Shown: piece by piece, positions 11,801-19,180 of the stretch
How the letters are laid out: each line of letters begins with the position of its first letter
How positions within the stretch are numbered: position 1 is the first letter of the stretch
Assembly: GCA_956465555.1 (NCBI GenBank)
Contig: OY101126.1
Coordinates: 910,501 to 974,500, forward strand
Origin: Nitzschia sp. pyKryTriq1
Lineage: Eukaryota > Bacillariophyta > Bacillariophyceae > Bacillariales > Bacillariaceae
Length of the DNA: 64,000 nucleotides
Direction of reading: 5' to 3'
Notes under the pieces: generated by a model
The model's input: only the letters and a program-made list of their open reading frames with translations
Database searches by the model: none
Told to the model about the DNA's origin: nothing
Translations under genes and position numbers: made by a program

Positions 11801-12070
11801 GAAACGCAACGAGTCATCGCTGCAAAAGGACATGACTTCATTTTTGTCCACTTCTTGCCAACCAACTGAGGAACGGGGACAATCCGTGCCTGGAGAATCC
11901 GAGGTCCGCTCGGAGATCGATGCAGCGGTATCTAGCGTTTCTGCGGGCACCAGCAGCGGTGGAGCATGCTTCTCGACGACAGCAGGGTCGGTCTCGCCCA
12001 TGGTCACATCTTGATCAAAAGCAAGCTCCGTAGGGACGGCATCCGCCATGGTCGTATCGTCGACGGTCAT
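2837..12070 (-). CDS. Giant GTPase / J-domain / SecA-like helicase / double vWA protein
   Basis: A single uninterrupted frame for 3077 residues, with no visible intron. Order of parts: acidic N-terminus; a P-loop GTPase-like domain (GKTGSGKSS at 141-149, DSPGFED at 220-226, AIG1/septin-like); about 1200 residues of helical, charged sequence; a J domain near 1575-1640 with HHPDK and the typical EIKRAFKAKAL helix; more helical sequence; a SecA-type DEAD motor (Walker A TGEGKS near 2033, DEVD near 2199, GRTARQGKRG near 2529); then two vWA domains with intact MIDAS motifs, DVTGSM near 2644 and DESGSM near 2875. I see no signal peptide or membrane span, so it is probably cytosolic. The motor may remodel or unfold proteins with Hsp70 help, but no function is proven. 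Related large SecA-like/vWA proteins are, as I recall, scattered among protists. It is not the SecA of plastid protein export, which lacks the other domains. Confidence 0.88.
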   Translation of the reverse strand: MTVDDTTMADAVPTELAFDQDVTMGETDPAVVEKHAPPLLVPAETLDTAASISERTSDSPGTDCPRSSVGWQEVDKNEVMSFCSDDSLRFDSEDEVSLPETEQEPSGASKPFDMGRLKACIQTGNSTLDKIAGKDVCLVIGKTGSGKSSLIQGISGKKFMSVDHEVTSKSEKFIKRVFEVDDPLEGFEIGHEKTSKTSAINCFERETGKKSEPEIMFYVDSPGFEDTNGLEVDIATSIMIAQVAKRCKSMRFIILINYASLVETRGDAMRAVLKIIRTFVQDFEAKKKSFAFLFSHTNELFPEDSKVASQRLHREIVHIYQGTTDEGVKVVLRCIKSSLEKKYPYVQIFHPLHFDFSRFTRFAESNKQLEPIENTNLTVNGALTVASQSTLIGEVRSNLLELKHLLSKSPADAPRVKDIKETLEYLGEYVGLIDINNAAGDCKEIIERFCRQEKSVVDEQIKRGTSLEEYFTIEDAEKLRNGMYHLSELKGFSAAHFANRMARALNQYKKSILTEPCVSFLVVARKLGSLQVWAHAFPEFKDFYDEALCHYNCLLASYEAKLSDFLSIDLMKATEHNLKALGDDFKVLGSVADHQESLSAYDLQVASVIGAFAKAKKHIQETISEWQNEADNGMQSNELSLEELVEFASRSKVLILLQGVLEKMDLGLKKKATSLIEDIKSRVVGYYQESARMWTTSGIACSRDTFQRITVLKTGASYFDELRGSEWRETRYACAAIIAVARSELSQMADRVSRNSQLVKDHGIRDAVADGQALLSLDDSVCFDELFDFKDRFLKNVSSNSHRKYNNRMANVQTQVNQSLKKLFDAREDSSRALEDIKVCFGEIRQISAFASAIGNEDFASMDDKLYSELRTFLEKMDRRTQTCLRNWHEALEMQSLDKLRAETAKLDGLLREMKQVSELGLQTESDVIYSHIVNALYSVKDKVDREFDLVGDFAILAASLACVEVLCEFPTVGQFLPAFEDYKDRVEDIVVEKAHAIEKLVETTAEWDQIDALVEDLEKATLIDQYIGGQASSRLGPLRKLREKKESDVDLVLEDLIANEDFKNIGELLAPLAQSKDQLKRKKFHGYGQTIVTRLKDEIHLAKSLLSANLTDESAQKIVRIVKVLDDAEAEIGFYLKSMIDLKYDIQRFRYLIDSKLNTVLTNFAEGSKDLNFARMAISKSRATKLVSFFGDQLSVGVKRKVTDVTDQYEKTLRSISVEIKKFFETGFSNDHELLRLLTGLRKGSESTHLATAQLTNLYMETTTDLEARIKTMLLQVERDVGERGCFDDGVALLQSFIGVLEGGLKTHIDSSTLPFECRTKLNLWRRSADDGEEVLHFEGPAIDSTLQSLSRKLDKLKSPSLLGRGLAFFSGDISYDKHCDRLKRQVNRTYSQATKALAAGDFTGVQKGIRVLELLSDHLVAHVPKSKEALCDLKRDAVEKSIEILESAVKVLNGLDLTRFERIFADIRSVALNISCISGSVDVMAKFSLVNQLVFEILGSQVSSVMVMLKMESDALDFSAVRADVENARIFGGFVADHYTLFSEEIKTEDKWLPQIVSLCHEHFSAGRDFSKIKYFAALGIIPSADEQEIKRAFKAKALQHHPDKTRKTDGDTGELFRKIKEAQDVLLTSVTSRRLDQCRPFDQQISRVNVNLRTKIKRLLDEERYDIVAKVLFRLSGLVELKDLVVPELDCGHIREGVEELVKDHVNKSRIEVQTLWVERKYRALNDTVSDLRSMENSLKSHSRVFSESWNDGIIQKIESEISQLGKEARELLSSEASAKANESEFRRIFIQMGHVLFELQALRDFTKRLMAEVLECCMCNGWGFSYVFELGLGLHRGNDDDDATAQVAHFILEEFSHFKEVRTMAWNTETTQKPVEDSVKRILVRSLDYSVGPLVLDHDALLRSFEIFEAEYNLLLGEYIRPDADKSALVNKVISICKKTQPVDCSRGWNQDVRDTIPQILGGVFALFTVCKSGESFNRIDSSEEAAKLGQQILLKPHNIQILTVLYMFGCDSPDGDDLESQLLQIRTGEGKSMILGAAATVLGLLGFKVRCVCYSEYLSNRDYALFADVFDLFGLGLRIKYSKITAFSEDTTASKGDIRSLTEALLRGKPTKSSPLRATRNPSLESLPSKIRITNGNSRQSSVALAQHQSHGTEDELEEQTSVETCAGGPSKDVLSLLRGTEEGSKPNEVILVDEVDVFFGSDFYGQTYNQAAQLREPEIRQILKVIWTSHKQASRRLRLSDIKQMDVYRELVAKFPSFEFVIENEISLMLDDVQRVDEQPYYLDSNDRIGYRVLDTISYDVTLGYRTAFAYLKEYDAGGLKDNDRTLEKVLSMNVSCAQFSYANIHPYRILGVSGTLDAMGDYEQNVLRSYGITKFIYMPSVYGKSNFEFEKTGDGIFIEAGQSDYYHKICSEICSATAKDRAVIVFFSDATKLNEFESSSFYRRLGRKKTKLTEDMEAAEKDFVIKKPATAGQLTICSGVFGRGTDFFCKDKKVQENGGVHIIQTFLSAEESEEIQVQGRTARQGKRGTYQLILLDSDLEGDFNVPRSFKDREPKKEWYEKLCEARDTRYDQHCAEMDKNLEDATKRDINSHSYFDTLLAADRKQASLQFKDIYLSMKKRPMPSCVVIDIGYVIDVTGSMSPYMKAARETIKRLLVGNGSIATKLKAKFPDVEFKLRVGSVAFRDIEDSNQQFRESMFTADCHFTESMDNALRFIKNETNVPSGGYDLAEDLFGAIHSCADWNGTDDWTAMVKLIMVVTDAPAHGLVPPCSKQVTNADNFPLVQPNGLTAESVVDMLVQKGIDLFFCSFNPDATAATEEKLSLLLLNHCNNIEGRELTRIPMAPKSSRSGGTPVLSSGYCQHIIFVLDESGSMKYEWMGVVAAYQHFLSRRLANQNSSDLVSVVQFQSMARVTVDQHPIGDAPGDLAYSGGGTCYSPAAKYANALALATPANSHKPVVIFMSDGVADETDALITAQIFKNLSQEVHRRWGNELELHVIAFGPGLDTRQLAHITRSSGRGKIHTSANATQLSDVFVEIAQSSSDVAGILEAEIGRRISQAVSDKVELEYLG

Positions 12071-13413
12071 TTGACTAGAGTAGCCGACGGTCGAACGTTC
12101 AACGAGCGTGGGCTGCTCTGAGCGTGGAGGGAATAAGTGTTTCGGGCTTTGGCCTCAGAAATCAGAAATGAAAGAAGCTCTGTTCGGAGAACACAATTAT
12201 GGGACAACAAGAAAAGGAAATAAATTTCACAAAAAGCACCGAGCAATGACAATGATGTCAATGCAAAGCAATCCGGGTTTGTATGACGGGACCCGTCAAC
12301 TGATGTGGATGCTGATCTTGCCAAAAAAGATACTTTATTATGCGTCACGCAATTCACTCAATCTAATACCGGTATGCTGCGATGAGAGCAACAGCAAGAC
12401 TGGACTCGTTGATGGTACAGAACTCACGTAGATTTCTACTTCGGAGATGCCAACGTGAAGAAGCGTGCAAGTTACGCGCGATGGACGGACCCTTCGTAAA
12501 GTAGTAATCACATAAGTCAAACGGGTCAAATTGTTGACGGGGGATGGCCAGACCAATCGAGCGAAGAAAGATCGAAGATCAACCGCGCGCAGTGCGAGCG
12601 GGAACAAAAGCAAAAGGCAAAAGTGAGAGTTGTGATTTCAAATGATGTAAACAACAACAATGAAGAATGCTTGTGACCGCAGAATATTTTGAATGTCAAT
12701 CAAATGGTGAGCTTTGATTCTTCCCGGAGACTTTCGGGAACTGGATGAGACGACGAGAATGCCATGCCAAGTCCGTTCGTGTCGTAGAGCGCGATGAGAG
12801 GTGTGGAAGGGGCGCGCGAAGAAAACGAACTTACAGTGAATTGTGTTTGTTTCGTTGATTGGTCACCTATTTTCTACGGGTAGAACTTGATGCTGTTGGG
12901 GAGATGCGATGATTATTCTTGATTGATTGATTGATTGATGGTTCAAGACAACTTGAGGAACCGATGGCACTTCAGATTGTGATATTTTTCAGATTTTTGG
13001 GTGTTGTTCTGTTTTGGATCTTTTCAGGTCCTTTGCGCCAAAACTTGTACGTAATGACCATACGAATACAGGCTACCGGTACGGTAGACCGGTATGATAC
13101 AGGTACGTACGTACTATCTGTATTTATGCCAGACGAATACTTGTACCATTCCCACACAACGAAATATTCAACATCGGGGCCGTACCATATCCAATGAAAA
13201 GCTTCCCGCGGTGGCCTCGTCCTCACCTGAAAATCTGATAGTGGGCGCAACCTACCAGGCCAGGCAGCAGCAAGGCAGCAGTACACCACGAACTAATACT
13301 GATAGAGAGGAGTGGTAGTAGCAAGGTAGTAGTAGCTAATACTCATTCCCTCTACTAGAGAAAGCAGAGAGTAACTTTGAATACCGCCGTGGATCTTGCA
13401 AGCTCAACATTGA
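12071..13413. other. Long upstream region of the giant gene, no gene seen
   Basis: Holds a GATT microsatellite (about 12921-12940) and palindromic TACCGG words around 13075-13110. The short open frames on both strands show no domain and no diatom-like codon pattern. The promoter of the giant gene must lie at its left edge, but I cannot point to an element. Confidence 0.5.
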
Positions 13414-13608
13414 GCTAGGCACAAATGTATTTGCATCAACTCCTATGTTGTAGCAGACGGAACCTTTTGCACTTATGCCACTGCATCGGAAGAAGATGTC
13501 AAGGAGCACGCCTGCAAACGGACCCCCGATACCCCCACCGAGATCACCGAGATCATGGGCAACTTGGACGTTACCGGAGCCCACCTTCGCCATGCCAGCT
13601 GCGAATAA
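13414..13608 (+). pseudogene. Orphan DUF4242-like exon or gene fragment
   Basis: The frame is open for 64 codons up to a TAA at 13606 and contains NSYVVADGTFCTYATASEED, then KEHA and TEITEI. This resembles the C-terminal half of DUF4242 (SCO4226-like, nickel-binding ferredoxin-like fold) proteins, whose pattern is SYV..DGTFC.Y.A..EE.V.EHA....P...ITEI. There is no ATG in frame ahead of it; a CTAG at 13415-13418 could serve as a splice acceptor, but I found no upstream exon for the N-terminal half. It is therefore either the last exon of a gene whose first exon I missed, or a relic. The overlapping open frame 13425-13694 on the same strand is a shadow. Confidence 0.4.
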
Positions 13609-14085
13609 AACAGGAGAATGAAGAAGAAAGCAGGGACGCAGAAGATTCTGTTGCTCGATTGGTTTGTGGTCGGAAGGAACAAAGGGGGGAATGAGGAGAA
13701 GCACAATAATTGCAGACAAAATAATTTAGATACAGTACTGTTTGGGCTAGAGAGTGCTTACCTATTTATCAATGTCGCAGCTCGTAAACCGTATTATATA
13801 TCTACAAGTACACGCGTTCCTTGGGAATGTTCCTTTTTCGTCCCTGCTTTCTGATATTCAGATTGTGGTATGTGTTGCCCCTCACTGTCTTATTACAACC
13901 CTCACTGTCGTATTATAACAAGTATGACGCCGTGATAAGGCCATATCCACAGATCGTAGCGGCGCAGGAAAGTGTGGAAGATGAAATACTTCGTAGTTCG
14001 TAGAAGAACCACGTAGTTTCTCTTTTCACAAAATCCTGCCATTCTCCAAATTATGATTCATACCTGGGAGTCCATCGCTGGCACC
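13609..14085. other. Intergenic region downstream of the DUF4242-like fragment
   Basis: No gene recognised. AT-rich, with a short direct repeat of the type CCTCACTGTC(T/G)TATTA at about 13878-13916. Confidence 0.5.
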
Positions 14086-14775
14086 TCACCGAAGTACTTC
14101 TCGCTGGTACAAGAACTCTGTGCGGCCAATTCTTTCTACCAATCCCGGTGTCACATCAATACCCTGCTCCACCAAATCTGCAATTCTCCACCACTGAGCG
14201 TCGGCAGCATCATCAGACGCTTTGACGTTTGGTAGAGATTTCACGTGTTTCAATTCGGCAAAGCATATGGCAATCAAAAAATGGTAGTCAGCCGCGCCAT
14301 CTTTGGTTACCATGATGGAATCCTGTGTGGCAATTGTTTCATGGTGCCATTGCAACTGATCTTGCTCTGCAAACTGAGTTTCTTCTAGGAGCTCTCGTTT
14401 CCCTCCCTCCACGGCAGTTTCCCCTATTTCCATTTTCCCGCCAGGAAACGACCATCGTCCCTGATTAGGGTCCTTACCACGCTGGACGAGCAAGTAGTAG
14501 ACCTCGTTTTCATGTTCGCAGCGCACCGCCACCGAAACCGCTGCTCGCGGGTAGGGAATATTCGATGACGATGACGTCGTCGCAAACAATGGAGCCGAGC
14601 CAACGCGAATAGACGACGACACTCGTCTTTGCCCCTGCACATCTCGTAGCCTTGCAGACCATCCACAGGAGTATCCGATAACACTGCCGAAAATCAAGAG
14701 GATTGACCACCTGCTCATCATCATCATTATCGTTTTCGGCCACGCCACCTTCTTTTCAGAAGAAAAAGGATGCAT
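14086..14775 (-). CDS. Nudix hydrolase with N-terminal signal or targeting sequence
   Basis: A 229-residue protein that hydrolyses a nucleoside diphosphate linked to another group; the substrate cannot be read from sequence. The Nudix box lies near residues 112-134 (GGKMEIGETAVEGGKRELLEE), matching GX5EX7REUXEE, but the usual Gly after EEx is Gln here (EETQF). Upstream, VQRGKDPNQGRWSFPGGK is the typical strand-loop before the box. The start at 14775 or an internal Met of the MMMM run at about residues 17-20 would both put a hydrophobic segment (WSILLIFGSVIGYSCGW) at the N-terminus, followed by a basic, Ser-rich stretch, so secretion or organelle import is likely. The family resembles MutT/8-oxo-dGTPase and ADP-ribose types equally well. 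Confidence 0.85.
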   Translation of the reverse strand: MHPFSSEKKVAWPKTIMMMMSRWSILLIFGSVIGYSCGWSARLRDVQGQRRVSSSIRVGSAPLFATTSSSSNIPYPRAAVSVAVRCEHENEVYYLLVQRGKDPNQGRWSFPGGKMEIGETAVEGGKRELLEETQFAEQDQLQWHHETIATQDSIMVTKDGAADYHFLIAICFAELKHVKSLPNVKASDDAADAQWWRIADLVEQGIDVTPGLVERIGRTEFLYQREVLR

Positions 14776-15682
14776 GCGCTTAATAGGGAGCCAGCAGGCT
14801 AGGAAGGATCCGTGATGCTTTCAGCGTCGTAGCTCTCCTAGCGAGAGAGGTGCTGAAGAATCATCATCATGCTAGCATGGGTCATGGGGACCGTAAAATA
14901 CTCTCTATTCTCTCATCGCATTGAAACAATTCTCGCGATCACATCACGAACTGTTAATCGGATCAGTCGATCTGATGACTGCGATGAATAGGAGACCAGA
15001 TTTTTTCCGTATACTACGTGATACTTTCTGGACTTTGGGTCTATACTCTCTACTCTCTCTACTCTCTCTACTCTCTCTACTCTCTCTACTCTCTCTACTC
15101 TCTCTACTCTCTCTACTCTCTCTACTCTCTCTACTCTCTCTCTCTCTAGAGTAGAGAGAGGTGAGTCTACGAGTACGAACTATATTTGCAGGTCGAAAAA
15201 GCTCTCTTGCTCTACAAGACTACATAGTCCGAATTTTGCACTACTAGAGTCTCGCAAGACAAGTTTTGCGTCTATTGCTCAAGTAAGTCGTATCTCGAGT
15301 ACACATACCAGAGGAGAACGTTCCTGCTTGAGCATTATCCCACTTTCTTCTTTCTCTTGTCTACTTCGTGTTTTAGATTCACTCGCGACGTGTAGTTGCA
15401 CACGGTCTCAGGTTGTGGACAAATTCGCACTAAGCGTCGCAGCTGGCGGCATGCAAAGAAAACAAGTTAAGGACCTCTCGTATTCAACTTTATGGTATCT
15501 GTTATAAAATTAGATCGTTTGATCCATGAAAGCATGTTTATCTTTTCAATTGTCTTTCCTTCAAATGAATCTCCAACGTGAATTTAGCTTCATGCGGTAT
15601 TGACTTTTCAATACCCAATGTTTTTCGTTTTGTGGTTTTGTGTCCCAATTTTTGACAGCCTGCCACGTCCCAGTGACTATCA
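14776..15682. other. Intergenic region with a CT-rich minisatellite
   Basis: Between the Nudix gene and the end of the GSLAAALGM gene. The only clear structure is the CT minisatellite reported separately. The open frame through it (Leu-Leu-Ser repeats) is a repeat artefact. Confidence 0.5.
15042..15150. repeat. 9-bp CT-rich minisatellite
   Basis: About ten tandem copies of ACTCTCTCT run without interruption, ending in a short (CT)n tract and the mirror-like TCTAGAGTAGAGAGAG. Confidence 0.9.
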
Positions 15683-18600
15683 TTAGTATGTGGAGTTGGC
15701 AGCACGCATAGCCTGCAAGCGAGCTTTCAACGAATCGCGTCTGTTACCCTCACGTTCCAGAGTCTTGTGAATATCCCGTGTGCGGTTGCTGTGAGACTCC
15801 ATACCTCCAGCGTTGCGCTGCTGGAATGTGTCCCTCAATTGACGGATTTCGGAAAATTCTTGCTTCAACATAGAGTCAGTCTCGTCCATCAAAGCGCGGG
15901 TTTGTTGCAATCGATCAGTCGTTTGGTGCAATCGACTCATAAGCACGTCTTGAGCTTTCTGCTCCTCAGATACTTCATATTCCAGGTTCTCAATCATTAG
16001 AGATTTTTCTGCGACTTCTAACTGGTACGACGCGATCTGTTCCTGGAGCTCGTTCAATTTGTCCGCAAAAGCTTGCGACATTTGAGCCATCTGCTGTTCC
16101 AGTGCCTTTCCGTAGGCTTTGGCTCCAGCGGTCTCCGCCTTGGCGGCCGCAAGTTCCACACGGAGGATAATTTCAGTATCAGAGCTAGGGCCCAACGTAA
16201 AGGCATCGGCTGATTCCGAAGGTTTGGCCGCAGCAGGCTGGGCAGGTAGCGCGCGGGTCTTCCTAGTCACTGGAGGCGTGGCCTGAGGCACGGGTGATTG
16301 CGGACTCACAGACATGCCCAGGGCTGCAGCCAAGCTTCCAGCTTGCGGCATGCCCACGGGTACTGGAGCTGGCGCTGACCTTTGCGGCTCTGGCGATTGT
16401 GAACTCAACGACATGCCCAAAGCAGCTGCCAAACTTCCAGCTTGCGGCTTGTCGACTCGTGCTGCGGCTGGAATTGACCTCGTAGTAGGCTCGGGTGACT
16501 CCGAACTAATCGACATACCCAAAGCGGCGGCCAAACTTCCGGCTAGTGGTTTGCCAACCTGCGTTGAGACCGGAGCCGAAGTTGGGGGCTCAGGTGATGA
16601 AGAGGCTACGGACATGCCCAAAGCGGCAGCCAAACTACCGGGCTGCGGCTTGCCTGTAGAAGCGATGTGGGGCTGAGCAGTTGACGAGCTCACCGACATA
16701 CCAAGGGCTGCTGCCAAACTTCCAGGTAACGGCTGTCCAACGTGTACCAAGGCCGGCTTCGGAGACTCAGGTAAGGCATGGTTCTCTGGCTCAGGCGACG
16801 ACGAACTCACGAACATGCCCAAAGCGGCCGCCAGACTTCCAGGTAGTGGCTGTCCGACTTGTGCAGCGGCCAGAGTCGGCTTCTGAGGCTCGTGCGTTGG
16901 TGCACTTACGGCCATGCCCAAAGCAGCCGCCAAACTTCCAGCTTGTGGTTGCCCCACTTGTGCAGGTGTGGGAGCCGACTCCTCAAGTGTGGGTGATGGT
17001 GACACCACAGCCATGCCCAGCGCAGCAGCCAAACTTCCAGCTTGCGGCTTCCCGACGTGTGCAGGAGTATTTACCGACTTCTTGTGCGCTGGCGGTGGTG
17101 ACACCAATGACATGCCCAAAGCGGCAGCCAGGCTACCAGATTGAGGTTGTCGTGTCTGTGCTGTGGATGAAGCTACGGCTGCTTGCACTTGCGATTTCGC
17201 CTGCATTGCCACGACGCTTGAGAAGACCTGACCAAACAGAGACTTTCCACTTGAAACTCTACGTAGTGTTGCCGGTTCTGGCGCCACTTCTTCCTCGTAG
17301 GAGGGTGCTACCCTCATGCCCAGTGCCGCAGCCAAACTGCCAGCCTGTGCTTCACTTTTGCTAATCTGCGATGGTTTCTCTTCCACGGTATCCTCATCAG
17401 AGTCTTCCGATCCCTCGGAGCCAGACCCATCCGACCCTTCGGAGTGGCTCTCGTCGTCACTACTATCATCGGCCAACGTAGTACTGCCAGATTGGCTCGG
17501 ACTCGATGCCGATTCGATCTTCATACCGAGCGCTTCCGCGAGGCTTCCAGCCGCAGGTTTTGCCTGTGCCTTGCTGATTTCTCTCATAGTGGAAGCGGCA
17601 TGAACTTCAGTCACAGCATCCGTAGATGGGCGGACACTGATTCCTAGCGCAGCAGCCAAGCTTCCCTGCTGGATTGCAATGGCATGGTTGTGTGTCCCAA
17701 CTTTGTTGAACTCGGCTTGCCGAACTGGGGGCGATTGGCTAGAGCTATCTACGATCATTCCCAGGGCTGCTGCAAGGCTTCCTGGTTTAGGCTTTGTCGG
17801 TGTGCTGTGGTCGGGATGAGAAGCTCGAACAACGGGTGCCGCAGTCATCGAGGAATCGACAGCCATCCCCAGGGCAGCCGCGAGGCTTCCAGCCCGAGGT
17901 TGGGCCGATCCTGCGGGTTCTTGCGCTACTGAGCTGCTAACCTTCATACTGAGGGCCTCGGCAAGGCTTCCTTGGCGAGGGGGCCCAGGGTGCACCGCTG
18001 GAACATATCCTGACACCACAGCCATCCCAAGTGCAGCCGCAAGGCTTCCTGGACGCGGGGCTTCAGCCTCTTGAGGAACCACAGTGGCGGTGGGAGAGCT
18101 ACTGACGCTCATTCCCAAGGCAGCTGCGAGGCTACCTGGTGTAGGTTTCGATGTAACCTCTATCTCCTTGCTTTGCCGGACAGCTGGCGAGCTTGGAGAT
18201 ACATCCACATGCATGCCGAGAGCAGCGGCGAGGCTGCCAGCATTCGGCGAAGTCGCTTGTGGAGCCTCTCGCTGCTTTTCGTAGACAACTTGCCTCACGG
18301 GCGGCGCTCTTGCTGAGTTGTCCACTGCCATACCGAGGGCTGCAGCAAGACTTCCATTCTGTGGCTTCACTGCATGGCTTGGTTCCTCCTCTGGGACAAT
18401 TTCTTGCTCTTTCTCTTGGTTCTTCGTCGTGTTTGGCTGCATACCAAACAATTCAACGGGAAGGCCCAAAGTGTCAGCAATGTACTGAATTTCGTCGGCG
18501 CTTTCTTCCCTTCTGAACTTCTTGTTCTTTTTGCGAGTCTGAGCCGATGATTCGACATCTTCAAGACTCATTCCCACGGCAGCAGACAGATGGTTCTTGT

Positions 18601-19180
18601 CGACACCCAAACTCTTGGTGGCCGATCTGATTGCCTTGGCTTTAATTCGGTTCAGCCTGGTCATAGCCTCCTCCTTATGCTGACGTTTCTCTTCGACAGT
18701 GACTGGATGCGGCTTGAAATCTCCCTTGCGCACTGGAGGAGCCACATCGGAAGGGTCGATCGACATACCCACGGCCGATGCCAGCGAGTGGGGCTGTGGA
18801 TCAACGAAATCAGCTGCATGATTTTCATCGATGGGTTGAGGCAGATACGTCCCAGACGAGACTTCAATCGACTTGGTTGCCTTCGCTTTGATCAGATCCA
18901 TCGTTGTGTTTTCGATGGCGGCTCGTTCTTCCGCTTCAGTAGGACTGGCAGGATAATCAGAGCTCCACGAAATATCTGCCGTCATCGGAGTATCGACGCT
19001 CTTTGCGCTCGAACCTCGAATAGGGGATTCTAGGTTCTTCGCGTAGGATCCGATGGGAGTTCCTTCGTCGTCGGCGTAGAGTTCAGATGAGGATGACCTG
19101 GCTGACAGAAGCTCTGTTTGTTCAGCCTCCACTGGATCACTCTGGTTCAATGGCTGAGACATTCGAAAAAACATAGGCAA
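15683..19180 (-). CDS. Repeat protein with about 21 GSLAAALGM motifs and C-terminal coiled coil
   Basis: A 1165-residue protein (or slightly shorter if the Met at residue 7 is used). I count 19 clear copies of a motif close to (A/P)GSLAAALGMxVxSS plus two diverged copies near the N-terminus (SLASAVGMSI and LSAAVGMSL). The copies are separated by 20-70 residues of Pro/Ser/Ala/Glu-rich, probably disordered linker, often ending in PPVRQ in the early copies and SPEP in the late ones. One linker is strongly acidic (Ser/Asp/Glu run around residues 560-590). The last 150 residues (from about 1010) are Glu/Gln/Leu-rich heptads, a likely coiled coil. No signal peptide is evident. I do not recognise the family. 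The design, evenly spaced short helices on a flexible chain plus an oligomerising end, suggests a multivalent scaffold, but this is inference. Confidence 0.82.
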   Translation of the reverse strand: MPMFFRMSQPLNQSDPVEAEQTELLSARSSSSELYADDEGTPIGSYAKNLESPIRGSSAKSVDTPMTADISWSSDYPASPTEAEERAAIENTTMDLIKAKATKSIEVSSGTYLPQPIDENHAADFVDPQPHSLASAVGMSIDPSDVAPPVRKGDFKPHPVTVEEKRQHKEEAMTRLNRIKAKAIRSATKSLGVDKNHLSAAVGMSLEDVESSAQTRKKNKKFRREESADEIQYIADTLGLPVELFGMQPNTTKNQEKEQEIVPEEEPSHAVKPQNGSLAAALGMAVDNSARAPPVRQVVYEKQREAPQATSPNAGSLAAALGMHVDVSPSSPAVRQSKEIEVTSKPTPGSLAAALGMSVSSSPTATVVPQEAEAPRPGSLAAALGMAVVSGYVPAVHPGPPRQGSLAEALSMKVSSSVAQEPAGSAQPRAGSLAAALGMAVDSSMTAAPVVRASHPDHSTPTKPKPGSLAAALGMIVDSSSQSPPVRQAEFNKVGTHNHAIAIQQGSLAAALGISVRPSTDAVTEVHAASTMREISKAQAKPAAGSLAEALGMKIESASSPSQSGSTTLADDSSDDESHSEGSDGSGSEGSEDSDEDTVEEKPSQISKSEAQAGSLAAALGMRVAPSYEEEVAPEPATLRRVSSGKSLFGQVFSSVVAMQAKSQVQAAVASSTAQTRQPQSGSLAAALGMSLVSPPPAHKKSVNTPAHVGKPQAGSLAAALGMAVVSPSPTLEESAPTPAQVGQPQAGSLAAALGMAVSAPTHEPQKPTLAAAQVGQPLPGSLAAALGMFVSSSSPEPENHALPESPKPALVHVGQPLPGSLAAALGMSVSSSTAQPHIASTGKPQPGSLAAALGMSVASSSPEPPTSAPVSTQVGKPLAGSLAAALGMSISSESPEPTTRSIPAAARVDKPQAGSLAAALGMSLSSQSPEPQRSAPAPVPVGMPQAGSLAAALGMSVSPQSPVPQATPPVTRKTRALPAQPAAAKPSESADAFTLGPSSDTEIILRVELAAAKAETAGAKAYGKALEQQMAQMSQAFADKLNELQEQIASYQLEVAEKSLMIENLEYEVSEEQKAQDVLMSRLHQTTDRLQQTRALMDETDSMLKQEFSEIRQLRDTFQQRNAGGMESHSNRTRDIHKTLEREGNRRDSLKARLQAMRAANSTY

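Noticed and set aside
11108-11869. 253-codon plus-strand frame inside the giant gene
   Set aside because: Antisense to the GTPase domain, which has intact motifs.
14921-15154. Open frame of Leu-Leu-Ser repeats
   Set aside because: Produced by the 9-bp CT minisatellite; no gene features.
16294-18316. Plus-strand repetitive frames across the GSLAAALGM gene
   Set aside because: Shadows of the repeat array; the minus-strand frame is longer, has a coiled coil and conserved motif spacing.
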